Assembly: GCA_004835665.1 (NCBI GenBank) | Contig: ML240445.1 | Coordinates: 62,001 to 126,000, forward strand | Source: Phoma sp. XZ068 | Lineage: Eukaryota > Ascomycota > Dothideomycetes > Pleosporales > Didymellaceae | Direction of reading: 5' to 3' | Length of the DNA stretch: 64,000 nucleotides | Shown: in pieces, positions 34,240 to 44,152 of the stretch | How the letters are laid out: the number at the start of each line of letters is the position of its first letter | Numbering within the stretch: the first letter of the stretch is position 1 | Program-made: the position numbers and the translations under genes | The notes under the pieces: model-generated | What the model saw: only the letters and a program-made list of their open reading frames with translations | The model's database searches: none | Told to the model about the DNA's origin: nothing

Positions 34240-36410
34240 ATGGCATACAAAAGGCCACGCGCAACGTCTCCCTCAAACTCACAAAAACGTGCTCGAGGTG
34301 GCGTAAGCTATGTTTCCCTTGGCACCCAGCTACCGGACGACAAAGACGATGAGGAATTCGTGCCCGTATGGAAGCAGACGGTGACGGACGATCGCGGGCG
34401 CAGAAGGCTGCATGGTGCATTTACTGGAGGTTTCAGTGCAGGGTAAGCTTCAAAGCCATCTCTGACCGAACGCAAGACTTCTTGACTATGCTAAGATACT
34501 TCAATTCAGTTGGATCTAAAGAAGGATGGACACCGCAAACATTCGTTTCCTCGCGGTCAAACCGCAACAAAGACCAAGCCACAGGACCCGCACAACGAGC
34601 AGAAGACTTCATGGACGAGGAGGACCTTGCCGAGGCTGCAGAAAAGCGCCAACTCGAGACAGCCCAGAACTTTGCAGGCATAGGCGGTGCAGATGACACT
34701 GAAAACGATGGCCTCTTTGGTCTCTTCATGGGCCAGGAAGAAACAATGGGCGTAAAGCTGGCGCAAAAGATGGGCTGGAGACTCGATCAGGGCATTGGTC
34801 GAAAAGTACGTCGGTCTGCTCGCTTCGAAGATGGCATCGCTGCCGGCAAGGATGCGACAAGCTATACATTTGCGCCAGAGGACACTCGAGCTATGCCTGT
34901 TCAGCGAGAAGAAGTGCGTCGTAAGGGCTTGGGTTACCAATCAGAAGCACGTTTGGGTGGTGTGGAGGAGAAGGCCGCTGATCGAGGGCCATCGCTGGAC
35001 TTTCAGTTTACCGAAAGCTTGAGGAAAGCACCAGTCGTCAAGAATCCCGCAGCCAAGAAGTCATCGTTCGGTGTAGGCGTGCTGAATGACACCGGTTCCG
35101 ACGATGAAGACCCTTACGAACTCGGCCCAAAGATCTCTCTCAACAAGACCATCGGCAAGGAAAAGAAAGCGAAGAAGCCAAGCAAATTCGCGAGAGCTGG
35201 GGTTGGCGAAGGCCCTGTATTTGTCTCGAAGAAGGCGTCAACAAAGGCGCTGACGCTGCTCAATCGAGCCTCAATGGACGGGAAACCGCCCTTGACGGGC
35301 TTTGTCTTGGCCGCTGATATTGTCGAACTAAGTAGCGGGCCGAAATATCCACCGCCTAAGATCCCACTTGGTTGGAAGTCCTCGAAATCCGACCTTGTGG
35401 ACGCAAACACGCTAGAGTACAAATCTGCGGGAGACGCTGCGAAAGCTTCCACACTGGATGTCAAAGGCCGCTCTGCGCTTTTGGGGGAGAAACAGTTGCC
35501 TGGTAAATCAATCTTCGACTTCATTCCCAAGGATGCACGCGACCGTCTTGCAGGTCTGTCTGGGAAGGCCGACCTTCCTCAGGGTCGTGGCGAGTCGGGG
35601 CCGGAGGGACACTTGCCCGCAGCCAAAGCTCAGCCAAAAGACCTCTGGAGTCTTGTACCAACCCTGGACAAGAACACGGCTGCGGCGGCACTGGCAAAGG
35701 GTGCTACTGGATGGATGCCCTACGCGGAAAACCTGCAAAAGCGCGCGAGATACGTTGGCTTTCTAGAACTGCGTGCAGGGTTGAAAGACGATCTACCAGA
35801 ACGCAGTGGAAATATTTCAACTTCCGACTGGATCAAAGAGCTGCAAGAGTTTGCGCATGCTGCCCAGGTCTTCAAACCGAGTACTGGTATCATGGCATCA
35901 CGGTTCACTTCGTCATCCTCGTCAACGTTGGGTGGTAGTGCATCTGGTAGTACCGACGAGACGCTTGTACGGCAGCCAGCGAAGAAACCCGAGGACCCTG
36001 CAGAACAAGCTGCAAAAATGGGCATGTATGGCGCCATGACCAGAACCAGCTTTCCCTTCCACCCATCTCGTTTGCTTTGCAAGCGCTTTAACGTCAAGCC
36101 TCCACCTGATATGCCACATGGCGCCGAGTTCGAGAGCGAGAATGGTTTCAAGGCAAAAACAGAAGAAGTCATCTCGAAATCAGCGATGGACAAGATGCTA
36201 CATGAAGTCTTGACGAACGGGCCAGCGTTGCAACGGCCTGCTTGGATGGGTCAGGCACCTACAGAGTCAGTGCCTGTTACCACGTCTGCACCAAAGGCAT
36301 CTGAGCACGCAATGGTTAATGTGGAAGACAATGAAGCGCTCTCGAAGGAGCGAGCTTCCGAAGATGTGTTCAAGGCCATCTTTGGGGACGATGACGATGA
36401 TGACGAGTGA
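34240..36410 (+). CDS. G-patch protein, GPATCH1/DUF1604 family
   Basis: A 705-residue nuclear protein of the GPATCH1 family, linked to pre-mRNA splicing through helicase activation. Exon 1 is 34240-34442; a 53 bp intron leads to exon 2, 34496-36410. The N-terminal block (YVSLGTQLPDD, then FVPVWKQ and RRRLHGAFTGGFSAGYFNSVGSKEGW) is the DUF1604 signature and is only complete after splicing. The G-patch follows (VKLAQKMGWRLDQGIG). Later regions are charged and less conserved, with a SWAP-like element near GYLP-type residues not evident. An acidic D-rich C-terminus ends the protein. The longer frame that starts at 34368 reads the intron and is not the natural N-terminus. Confidence 0.9.
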
Positions 36411-37211
36411 TGTTACTGGAGAATCAGGATCAATATACAATATCAGCTGTTACACTTGCGAGACCGTGACATCTTGAGGATTTTTGATTCGATCCAACTC
36501 ACAATGAAGTTTGCGTTTCATGATGAGCGTCTGCCGTAAAGCCTAGTCAAAGCTTAAGACAAACATCGGCTCGCCGTGCATCATCTATGCTTCAATACTG
36601 AAAGCTAATGAGAGCATTTCATGCTGGCCATCTGATTCGAAATCAGCGTGCAGGGCTGACTGTTGTGGAGCCATCCACAAGAAGAAAGCGCAGCGGGAAG
36701 GCGCACGTGCCTAGCGCCTAAACAACACACCAGCTCACCGACCTGGACAGCAACAACAACTCCACCGCACTATCGATATTTTTGCTATCAATCGGTTGGC
36801 AGCTTTTGGATGAGACACGACTTGCTATTCAGCGGGCGTTGACCGCTTCCAACGATCCGAGTAAGACATGCCCTGTAGCGCAACTTTTTCCAGCCCCATG
36901 TTAGCCTAGCCGAGTACTTGAAGTCTAAAGACCAAGTGAAATGGCCGATTCGACAACCGTCATCTGTCATATGCAGATCACCCGAGACAGAGCGGAAGTG
37001 GTTGGGAATACAAAATTTGGATGAAACAACACCCCTTCACAACCTCATCTCCAGGGTATTGTCTCGGATCGATTCTTGGTCCATAAAGCTATCCTATAGC
37101 AGCCCGAACCTGCATATTTACGTCACTTGAATACTTATACATCTGGCCGAGAGCAGCCGCCACCGTCCGCTCGGCTAGATCGTTTCCATTCTCAACACTA
37201 ACGCAACCAGA
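36411..37211. other. intergenic
   Basis: About 800 bp between two plus-strand genes, holding the promoter of the metallopeptidase-like gene. Nothing else seen. Confidence 0.4.
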
Positions 37212-39062
37212 ATGGATCCTTTCCGTTACCGCAAGGCATATGCGGCGATGCTGCAGGCAACACGGCTTATTGAACAACGCCTCCAACAGAGTGTCGATTC
37301 AGAGGCTGAGCAGCCTGAGCAACATGACGCATCAAGCGCTGTGTTCCAAGACCAGGACCCGGATAGTATGGATTGGACTCCTACCGGGGGCAGGACACCC
37401 ACTGCAGCTGCAGAATGTGGGCCGCCACGTTCGTTGTCTGAGAAACTGCGGCCGCTCCTACCTAGAGCAGGAGATGGTGACGTTCAAGCCTTGGCTCGTG
37501 GAGAAAATGCTGTGCTTCTCCACAAGCTAAAGGAGGGTAAGGTGGTGGATGAGTGCATCGACAAACTTGTCCAATGTCTACCTGATGCACTCAGTTACAA
37601 CAATTCTGCATCTTTCACCCCTTCGACGATTGAAGTCCCGAAAGATTTTGGGCTACAACTGTCAATTTCTATCAATCATCACATGGCACAAATAGCAGAC
37701 CGCAAAGCGCTAGAGAAGTATCGACGGCTGCTAGGTCACCGCAAAGATGCGGCGAAGCGTAGACAGGTTAAGCTTGGATTCGACCCTGTCGAGTTAATCA
37801 AGAAGCAAGCCATTACGTTCGCTGAGCACATTGTGTCTCCAACCTGCACACTCAATAACGACGTCCACCCTATCTTTCGTCCTGAGAACTGGCATGGTTG
37901 CCCTGACAATATCTACGAGGTGCTGAAGCCGGGTATGCAGCTTGCAACGTTGCTCCTGACATCTCGAGCTACTGCTCATTATTGGCATACGCTAGTGTTT
38001 GGTGATCGAGAGCCGTGTGCCAAAACTTCGGAAGCGTACGGTCAGCCATGTCATCGCATCCAAGAAGATATCCCTTGGTCTGAAGAGCGGCACGTGGCAT
38101 TCAACAGTTTCCTACATAATCAACTGGACACTGTTTACTTTTGCTTCCACAACAACCCACTACCACCCGAGACCGTCTACGCATCCATGGGACTGGTACG
38201 AGACTATAAGAATGGCCTCATGCGCAAGATGAATGACAAGTGCCATACATCTCGCATTTGCTTGCACTCGGATTTCTACACCACCGCGAAGAAGCTAAGT
38301 CTTCTGCGCTATCGAGAGCCAGCAATGGTTTTGCGGTTCAATCTGTTCCTCGCTATTTGCCTCAGCCATGAGATCGCACACTTCTGCGAGGTATCAGGTC
38401 CGCATCATGACCACCCTTTACTGTCAGAACCTGAAGTCTTTTGGGGTGATAACATGTGGACGGAGAGTGGTATTGCGTTTGAGACCAAGGTCTTTGGCGG
38501 ACGTATACATCCACTCTCGAGCCGTATAGACTGTAGTCTTGGCTTAGCATGCCTCGACTACCCACTTAAAGAGCTTTACGACAAGGATGAAAACGTACTC
38601 TACGCCTTGCCTATGGACTACGTCTACAAGCTGCAGCAGAAAGAGACATGGCAGCAAGATTTCAGCAAATCTGGATCCGATGTTTTCTTTGTCCCGCGAA
38701 ACGGGAGCAAATCAGTAGAAATCAATGGTGCCAATCTGATGATCTGGGAGGACGAGAACGACGCGGATATATCAGACCATATCGATGGGAAGGAGACAGA
38801 GTGGAAGCGCATGGACGACGGGTCCATCGCCAAGAACCCCAACTCGAACAATCGCAAGCCACAGCGAGCGCCCCTCGTTCAACGGTGGAGCCCGTACGGT
38901 CACAAGAGGAAGAATACAGCTGAGGGTGTGTCGTGTGTATCAACAGAGGCAGTTGATGATGTTGATGATGCCGCGCTGGAGGCAAGTGAGCCAGAGGTAA
39001 TATCGGGAAAGGAAGAAGACGGGGACGAATCAAACAAGGTCTCAGATCAGGATATGGTGTGA
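37212..39062 (+). CDS. HExxH metallopeptidase-like protein of unknown function
   Basis: Single-exon protein of 616 residues with no recognised named family. It contains an H386-E387-I-A-H390 zinc motif in a hydrophobic helix context (FLAICLSHEIAHFCE). Downstream are an EPEVFWGD block and ESGIAFE, where E418 or E423 could be the third zinc ligand, then KVFGGRIHPL. That order (HExxH, EPxF, E-x-G-x-x-x-E, FGG) recurs in poorly described fungal proteins as I recall them, which is not proof. There is no signal peptide, so a cytosolic or nuclear role is likely. The C-terminus is charged (acidic with a KR patch). Ends in a 100-residue disordered tail. Activity is inferred from the motif only. Confidence 0.7.
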   Translation: MDPFRYRKAYAAMLQATRLIEQRLQQSVDSEAEQPEQHDASSAVFQDQDPDSMDWTPTGGRTPTAAAECGPPRSLSEKLRPLLPRAGDGDVQALARGENAVLLHKLKEGKVVDECIDKLVQCLPDALSYNNSASFTPSTIEVPKDFGLQLSISINHHMAQIADRKALEKYRRLLGHRKDAAKRRQVKLGFDPVELIKKQAITFAEHIVSPTCTLNNDVHPIFRPENWHGCPDNIYEVLKPGMQLATLLLTSRATAHYWHTLVFGDREPCAKTSEAYGQPCHRIQEDIPWSEERHVAFNSFLHNQLDTVYFCFHNNPLPPETVYASMGLVRDYKNGLMRKMNDKCHTSRICLHSDFYTTAKKLSLLRYREPAMVLRFNLFLAICLSHEIAHFCEVSGPHHDHPLLSEPEVFWGDNMWTESGIAFETKVFGGRIHPLSSRIDCSLGLACLDYPLKELYDKDENVLYALPMDYVYKLQQKETWQQDFSKSGSDVFFVPRNGSKSVEINGANLMIWEDENDADISDHIDGKETEWKRMDDGSIAKNPNSNNRKPQRAPLVQRWSPYGHKRKNTAEGVSCVSTEAVDDVDDAALEASEPEVISGKEEDGDESNKVSDQDMV

Positions 39063-39432
39063 TGAGGACATGGAGGGAAATAGCTGTTCATGACTTTGGG
39101 TCGGATTTGTTGCATGTGCATCTAGCATTGGCGTTTGGGACATGATGGCATTATTGGTGCGCATAGCGACCGCATTATTATCGCATTGTTATTAGCATAG
39201 CGAGCCTCCGGTGAGGCTGAAAGAGCGTATCCCTTGTGCTTATCCATGTTTTGACAATCCTGCATGTTTGGTGAGCTCCTGCGTTGACGCTCAATGAAAT
39301 CGCTAGCGCGGGAGTTGCGCACAGTAACTCTTGGCGCTCCCGAGACTCACAATTCTCTCCCACCGTCAACAACGCCCAACGCCGCAGCCCCGCCCTCTCC
39401 CACGTCACGGTCTCCCACGCAATACCGACAAC
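39063..39432. other. intergenic, eIF3h promoter
   Basis: About 370 bp of spacer and promoter; no other feature. Confidence 0.4.
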
Positions 39433-40695
39433 ATGGCGGATTTCACAAAAGAAGCGACCTTCAAGGCGGTCCAAATCGATGCCCTCGTACGTGCGACCTC
39501 TTTCATCGCGAAAACCCCGCCGGCCGCCCCACTATTCTTCTTTTCCGCGATGATACCTGGCGAGGCAGCTGTGTGAGTAGAAGGCTGACAGTGGACTGCA
39601 GGTGGCTATCAAGCTCGCTACGGCCAGCGGAAAGTCGTTCCCTAGCGTAGCGACCGGCAGCCTGGTGGGCATGGAGAAGAACGGCGTGCTCGAAATCACC
39701 AACTCGTTCCCCTTCCCCGAGACGGCGGCAGCTGCGAACGACGGCCAGAGCGACTCTGCCAGCAACCTCGCTGCTTCGGCTCCCCGTGCCAAGCAGAACA
39801 TCGCATACGGCAACGAGATGATCAAGTTCCTGCGCGAAGTCAACGTGGACGCCAACAACGTCGGCTGGTACACAAGCACAAGCATGGGCAACTTTGTCAA
39901 CCTGCAGACGATTGAGAACCAGTACTTCTACCAGAACGCCCCCAACGAGAAGACGGTTGCGCTCGTGTACGACGTCAGCCGCAGCTCCGAGGGCGCCATG
40001 AACCTGCGCGCATACAGGCTGTCGCCCGCCTTCATGACCGCCTACAAGGAGAGCAAGTTCACAACCGAGAGGTAAGAGTGCAGCGTGCAGGGTAGAGACG
40101 ACCACAAGCTAACAAGCGCAGCCTTCAGAAGAGCGGTCTCCGCTACTCGGACATCCTCGTCGAGCTCCCCGTCACCATTCGCAACTCGCACCTGCTCACC
40201 TCGCTGCTCCACCAGCTGCCCACACAGGCGCCCAAGGAGGAGCTCGCGTTCCCGCCGAACCTGTCGGCGCTGCTCCAGGACAAGAACACGCCCCAGCCGC
40301 CGCTCTACCCCAACTACGACTCGCTCGACCTCTCCATCGACCCGTTCCTCGAGAAGACGTGCGACCTGCTCCTCGAGAGCATCGAGAACCACCACACGGA
40401 GCTCAACAACTACCAGTACTACCAGCGCTCGCTCGCGCGCGAGCAGACCAAGATCACGGCGTGGCAGCAGAAGCGCAAGGCCGAGAACGCGGCGCGCGCG
40501 GCGTCCAAGCAGCCGCTGCTCCCAGAGGACGAGTGGCAGAGGCTGTTCAAGCTGCCGCAGGAGCCCAGCAGGCTCGAGACGCTGCTCAACTCGAGGCAGG
40601 TGGAGCAGTACTCGAGGCAGGTGGACGGCTTCACAGCCGGCGTGACGTCCAAGATGTTTGCGGTCAAGTCGAACCTGCTGCCCGGGGATGCCTGA
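39433..40695 (+). CDS. translation initiation factor eIF3 subunit h
   Basis: A 365-residue MPN-domain subunit of eIF3, part of the PCI/MPN scaffold on the 40S ribosome. Exons: 39433-39486, 39602-40071 and 40122-40695; introns of 115 and 50 bp. The MPN fold is visible from VQIDALVAIKLATAS through VGWYTSTSMGNF and QTIENQYFYQ. The JAMM metalloprotease histidines are absent, as is normal for eIF3h, so it is structural. The C-terminal helices (SLAREQTKITAWQQKRKAEN, then QVEQYSRQVDGF) match the family end. Length fits. The first exon encodes only 18 residues, MADFTKEATF onward. Confidence 0.93.
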
Positions 40696-41111
40696 GCTGG
40701 CGGGCGTGTGTGTGCGTGGCAGGGTCTGTATGTTTCATGATAATGCTTCTCTTGGTCAGGGCATGGCACGGCGTTAGGTACAGTCAAGCAGCTCCAGTTG
40801 GACTTGGCTGCGGAATGTGTAAATGTCTTTCTTCGGGCGTGTTGCGTAGAGAGCTAAAACGAGGGTCTCGTTAGTGAGCGGCGACGGATCCAGCATCGCC
40901 ACTTATCGCGCGGTGCTGAATCAGACAAAGAAAGAAAGTTAACCACATGCGTCTACCCGTCCTCGAGCCGTCTACGACAATGCTGGTGTTGAATGCCTCC
41001 CGCCGCTGTAATAATGAGCCTCCCTGTCACCGTCCCGCATGTCCCGCATTTCTGGATCAGATCCACTGATGCACCCTCTCTCGGCCAGCCTGTGGTTCCT
41101 CAGCTAGCGCC
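40696..41111. other. intergenic
   Basis: About 416 bp between eIF3h and the Gln-rich GST gene. Nothing else seen. Confidence 0.4.
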
Positions 41112-43665
41112 ATGCAGCAGCCATCGCAGGACCAACTGCACCAGCATGCGACGCTGCAGCCGCGGGCGCTGGCGACGCTGCAGCAGGCGCCCGACGGCAC
41201 TTTTTATGATGCGCAAGGGCTGCCCTTGCATCCGCAGGACCTGCAGGACCTCCACGCGAGCGAGCTGTTCCACCAGCAGCAGCAGCAGCACCAGCACCAG
41301 CAACAGCGACAGCAGCAGTATGCGCTGAGCGGCCCCCCGCAGCAGGCCCCACTGCAGCTGCTGCAGGCACCGCTGCAACCCCATGGGCTGCACTACGACC
41401 ACCACGGCCTGTCGCCGCAGCCCTTTTCCGCGCAGGCCTACCAGCAGGTGCAGCAGGTGCAGCAGGTCCAACACGCCCACCACCACGCGCATGCGACCAG
41501 CCCGCCGTTTGGCCTGACGGCTGGCGCAGCGCCGGGCCCCGCGCACCACGTCCACACGCCCATCCACACCTCGCACTCGACCCCGCGCATTGCGCAGCGC
41601 CCACTGCAGCAGATCCAGCCCATCCAGCCCATCCAGCAGTCGCCGCAGCAGCAGCAGCAGTACAGCTCGCCGCTCGAGATTCTCGAGGCCGGCCCCAGCG
41701 ACGATGCCACGCCCACGCTCGCCAACCACGGACAGTTCAAGGGCCTCAAGCTCATCGCCAACCCGCCGCATCTGGACGAGTGGCGCCAGCGGCTCTTCGA
41801 CGTCGACGAGACCATCACCCTGACCGAAGCGCAGTTCCAGACCTACTTCCCCCACATCGACAACGTCTACTCGCACCGCTCCACCCAGCGCCACAAGCGC
41901 AAGAGCTTCGTCTCGCACTACTGGGACTGCCGACTCAAGGGCCGCCCGCCAGGTACCAAAAAGTCGACCGACCCCGACAAGAAGCGGAAACGAGTCGCCC
42001 GCGAGCGCGACCTGTGCGATGTGAAGATTAAGATCACCGAGTTCTTCGACCAGAAGGAGTACGAGGAGCAGATGGGCCATCCCCCACCCGTCGTCGAGGA
42101 GGAGGACCCCATGTCCCTAGGCTCGAGCGCAAGCCAACCTGGCACAGCAGGCGCATCATCCGACCAGACCATGTTCTTCCGCCAGCCGCAGATGCTGTCG
42201 CAGCAGTCCATGACACCGTGGGATATGCAGTCGAATATGGTGCAGCCGGGCATGAGCATGTTTGCGCCTGCGCCGCCGCCGTTACCTGGGCCCCCGCCGA
42301 AGAAGTACTACACTTTTCAACGAGTTAATGGGAATGGGGGGAATGGGAAAGGCGATGGTGTTGCAGGGCCTCATAAACACACACTTGAGGAAAGTGATCG
42401 CGTGAAGAAGAACATTGTTCTCAGGACTCTGGCGAAGAGCGAGAAGGAGGTGAAGAAAGTACAGGTAAGTTTTTCTCCATTATAACACTGCACATCTCTT
42501 TCTACACATTTTAGCTCCTCGTTTTTGAATGCACGAGCTATATGCACGAGCTCAACTATGACATCATTTTGGTGGTGGGATGCATGGATGATCTACTGAG
42601 GGGTTTCACAACTCCACCTCGTATATCACCACCGTGCATCTCCACCACCCTTTCATGTATCGAGCTTCCACACTGTTACGCTCAGCTTCCCCTCGTATTA
42701 CGAGGTTACCCCAAGCTTGCACTTCTTTGGCTCCTGTTCTCTACCCTGATCGTTCTCCCCGCTTCTCCCTCCATTCAAGAACCCAATTACCATTCCTTCG
42801 CTTTGCATCATTGTCCACAATGACCGACACCAACCAGGGCGGAGATTCTTCCAAGAAGACATACCACAAAAAGGCCACTGGCAATGCCTTGACAACAGTG
42901 AAAACCCATGCCAAAGAGGAAGATCTCAAGCTGTACGGTAGTTGCTTCTGGTATGTATTCTACACCTCTTATCAATCTCTACTAACACCTTCAAGCCCCT
43001 TCGTCCAGCGCGTCTGGATATCGCTCCAGCACAAATCCATCCCCTACCAGTACATCGAAGTAGACCCCTACAAAAAGCCCCAATCTCTACTCGATGTCAA
43101 CCCCCGCGGCCTCGTCCCAGCTATCCGCCACGGCCCAACATGGAGCACCCACGAATCCACCGTCATCATGGAGTACCTCGAAGACCTCAACGCCGGCAAG
43201 CACCTCCTACCCCCGGACCCCCAAACCCGCGCCACAAGCCGCCTCTGGTCCGACCACATCAACCGCCACATCATCCCCCTCTTCTACAAACTCCTCCAAT
43301 CCCAAGACCAAAAAGACCAAATCGACCACGCAAAATCCCTCCGCGACACCATCAACAAACTCGTCGCCGCCGCCGACCCAACCGGCCCTTTCTTCCTCGG
43401 CTCCCACCTCTCCTTCGTTGACGTGCAGATCGCCCCGTGGGTGCTGCGCCTCCGCCGCGTCCTAGGTCCGTACCGCGGGTGGCCCGAGCCCGAAGACGGC
43501 AGTCGCTGGAAGAAGTGGGTCGATGCTATTGATGCGGAGCCCAGTGTGAGGGCTACCACGAGCACGGATGAGTTGTATCTTGATAGTTATGAGCGGTATG
43601 CGGAGAATAGGCCGGGGACTAGTCAGTTGGCGGATGCGGTTAATGAGGGGAGGGGGTTGCCGTAG
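41112..43665 (+). CDS. Gln/His-rich protein fused to an omega-like GST domain
   Basis: Predicted 711-residue fusion. Exons: 41112-42464, 42838-42950 and 42996-43665. Residues 1-200 are Gln/His/Pro-rich with a poly-Gln/His run at about 54-70. Residues 209-314 form a conserved basic block (YFPHIDNVYSHRS, SHYWDCRLKGRPPGTKK, then ERDLCDVKIKITEFF) that I cannot assign to a named domain. A KHTLEESDRVKKN linker leads across a 373 bp intron into KKTYHKKATG and a GST: C487-F-C489-P-F, VNPRGLVPAIRHG, HESTVIMEYLED. C489 in C-P-F suggests an omega-like, thiol-transferase type. The long intron is in phase 0, and an ATG at 42822 inside it is in frame with the GST, so a short GST from a second start is possible. 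The alternative is two adjacent genes. Confidence 0.7.
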
Positions 43666-44152
43666 TGTTGCGCAGTAGGATGGGGGGTTAAAGGAAGGTA
43701 GAAGGGATGGCGTTGCGATATACCCGGTTTTGTCTTTTTGTTAGGGGGTTGTGTGGGTGTCGAGGGGGAGGGGTAGATGGTTGATAGGGCTGTGTGTCCT
43801 TGAAGAGGACTTATTCCTATGAACGAACTTGATCGATACTTCATCGTGCTTTATCTAATGACCGGCCGGACTGACTTGGCTTAGCTTCCCAGGTTTCGAG
43901 GCTAGGTGACCTGGGCCACGCTCCCTGTTTAGTGTTAGGTTTCATATTTCAATAGGATAAAGTTGAAGTAAAGACTTTTTTGAACGAGTCTCATCCTTGA
44001 AGCGCTATGTGATGAATATTTGTTCTTACTCGGCCGCTAGAATGCTCAAGTCTATTAAATGTATAACTACAATATCCTACAATCTCATTCAAAAACCCAC
44101 ACAGGCCAGCTGCATTGCATAAACACTTCTCTCGAGCGCATACACCCACGCT
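43666..44152. other. intergenic between convergent genes
   Basis: About 490 bp between the GST fusion and the CHAT gene 3' ends. No feature beyond likely terminators. Confidence 0.4.

Noticed and set aside
40085..40645. Plus-strand Arg/Ser-rich frame of 186 codons
   Set aside because: It is an alternative frame of eIF3h exon 3; the extreme Arg/Ser/Thr bias is typical of a shadow.
41100..42080. Minus-strand Leu/Val-rich frame of 326 codons
   Set aside because: It is antisense to the Gln/His-rich exon; CAG repeats read as Leu on the other strand.
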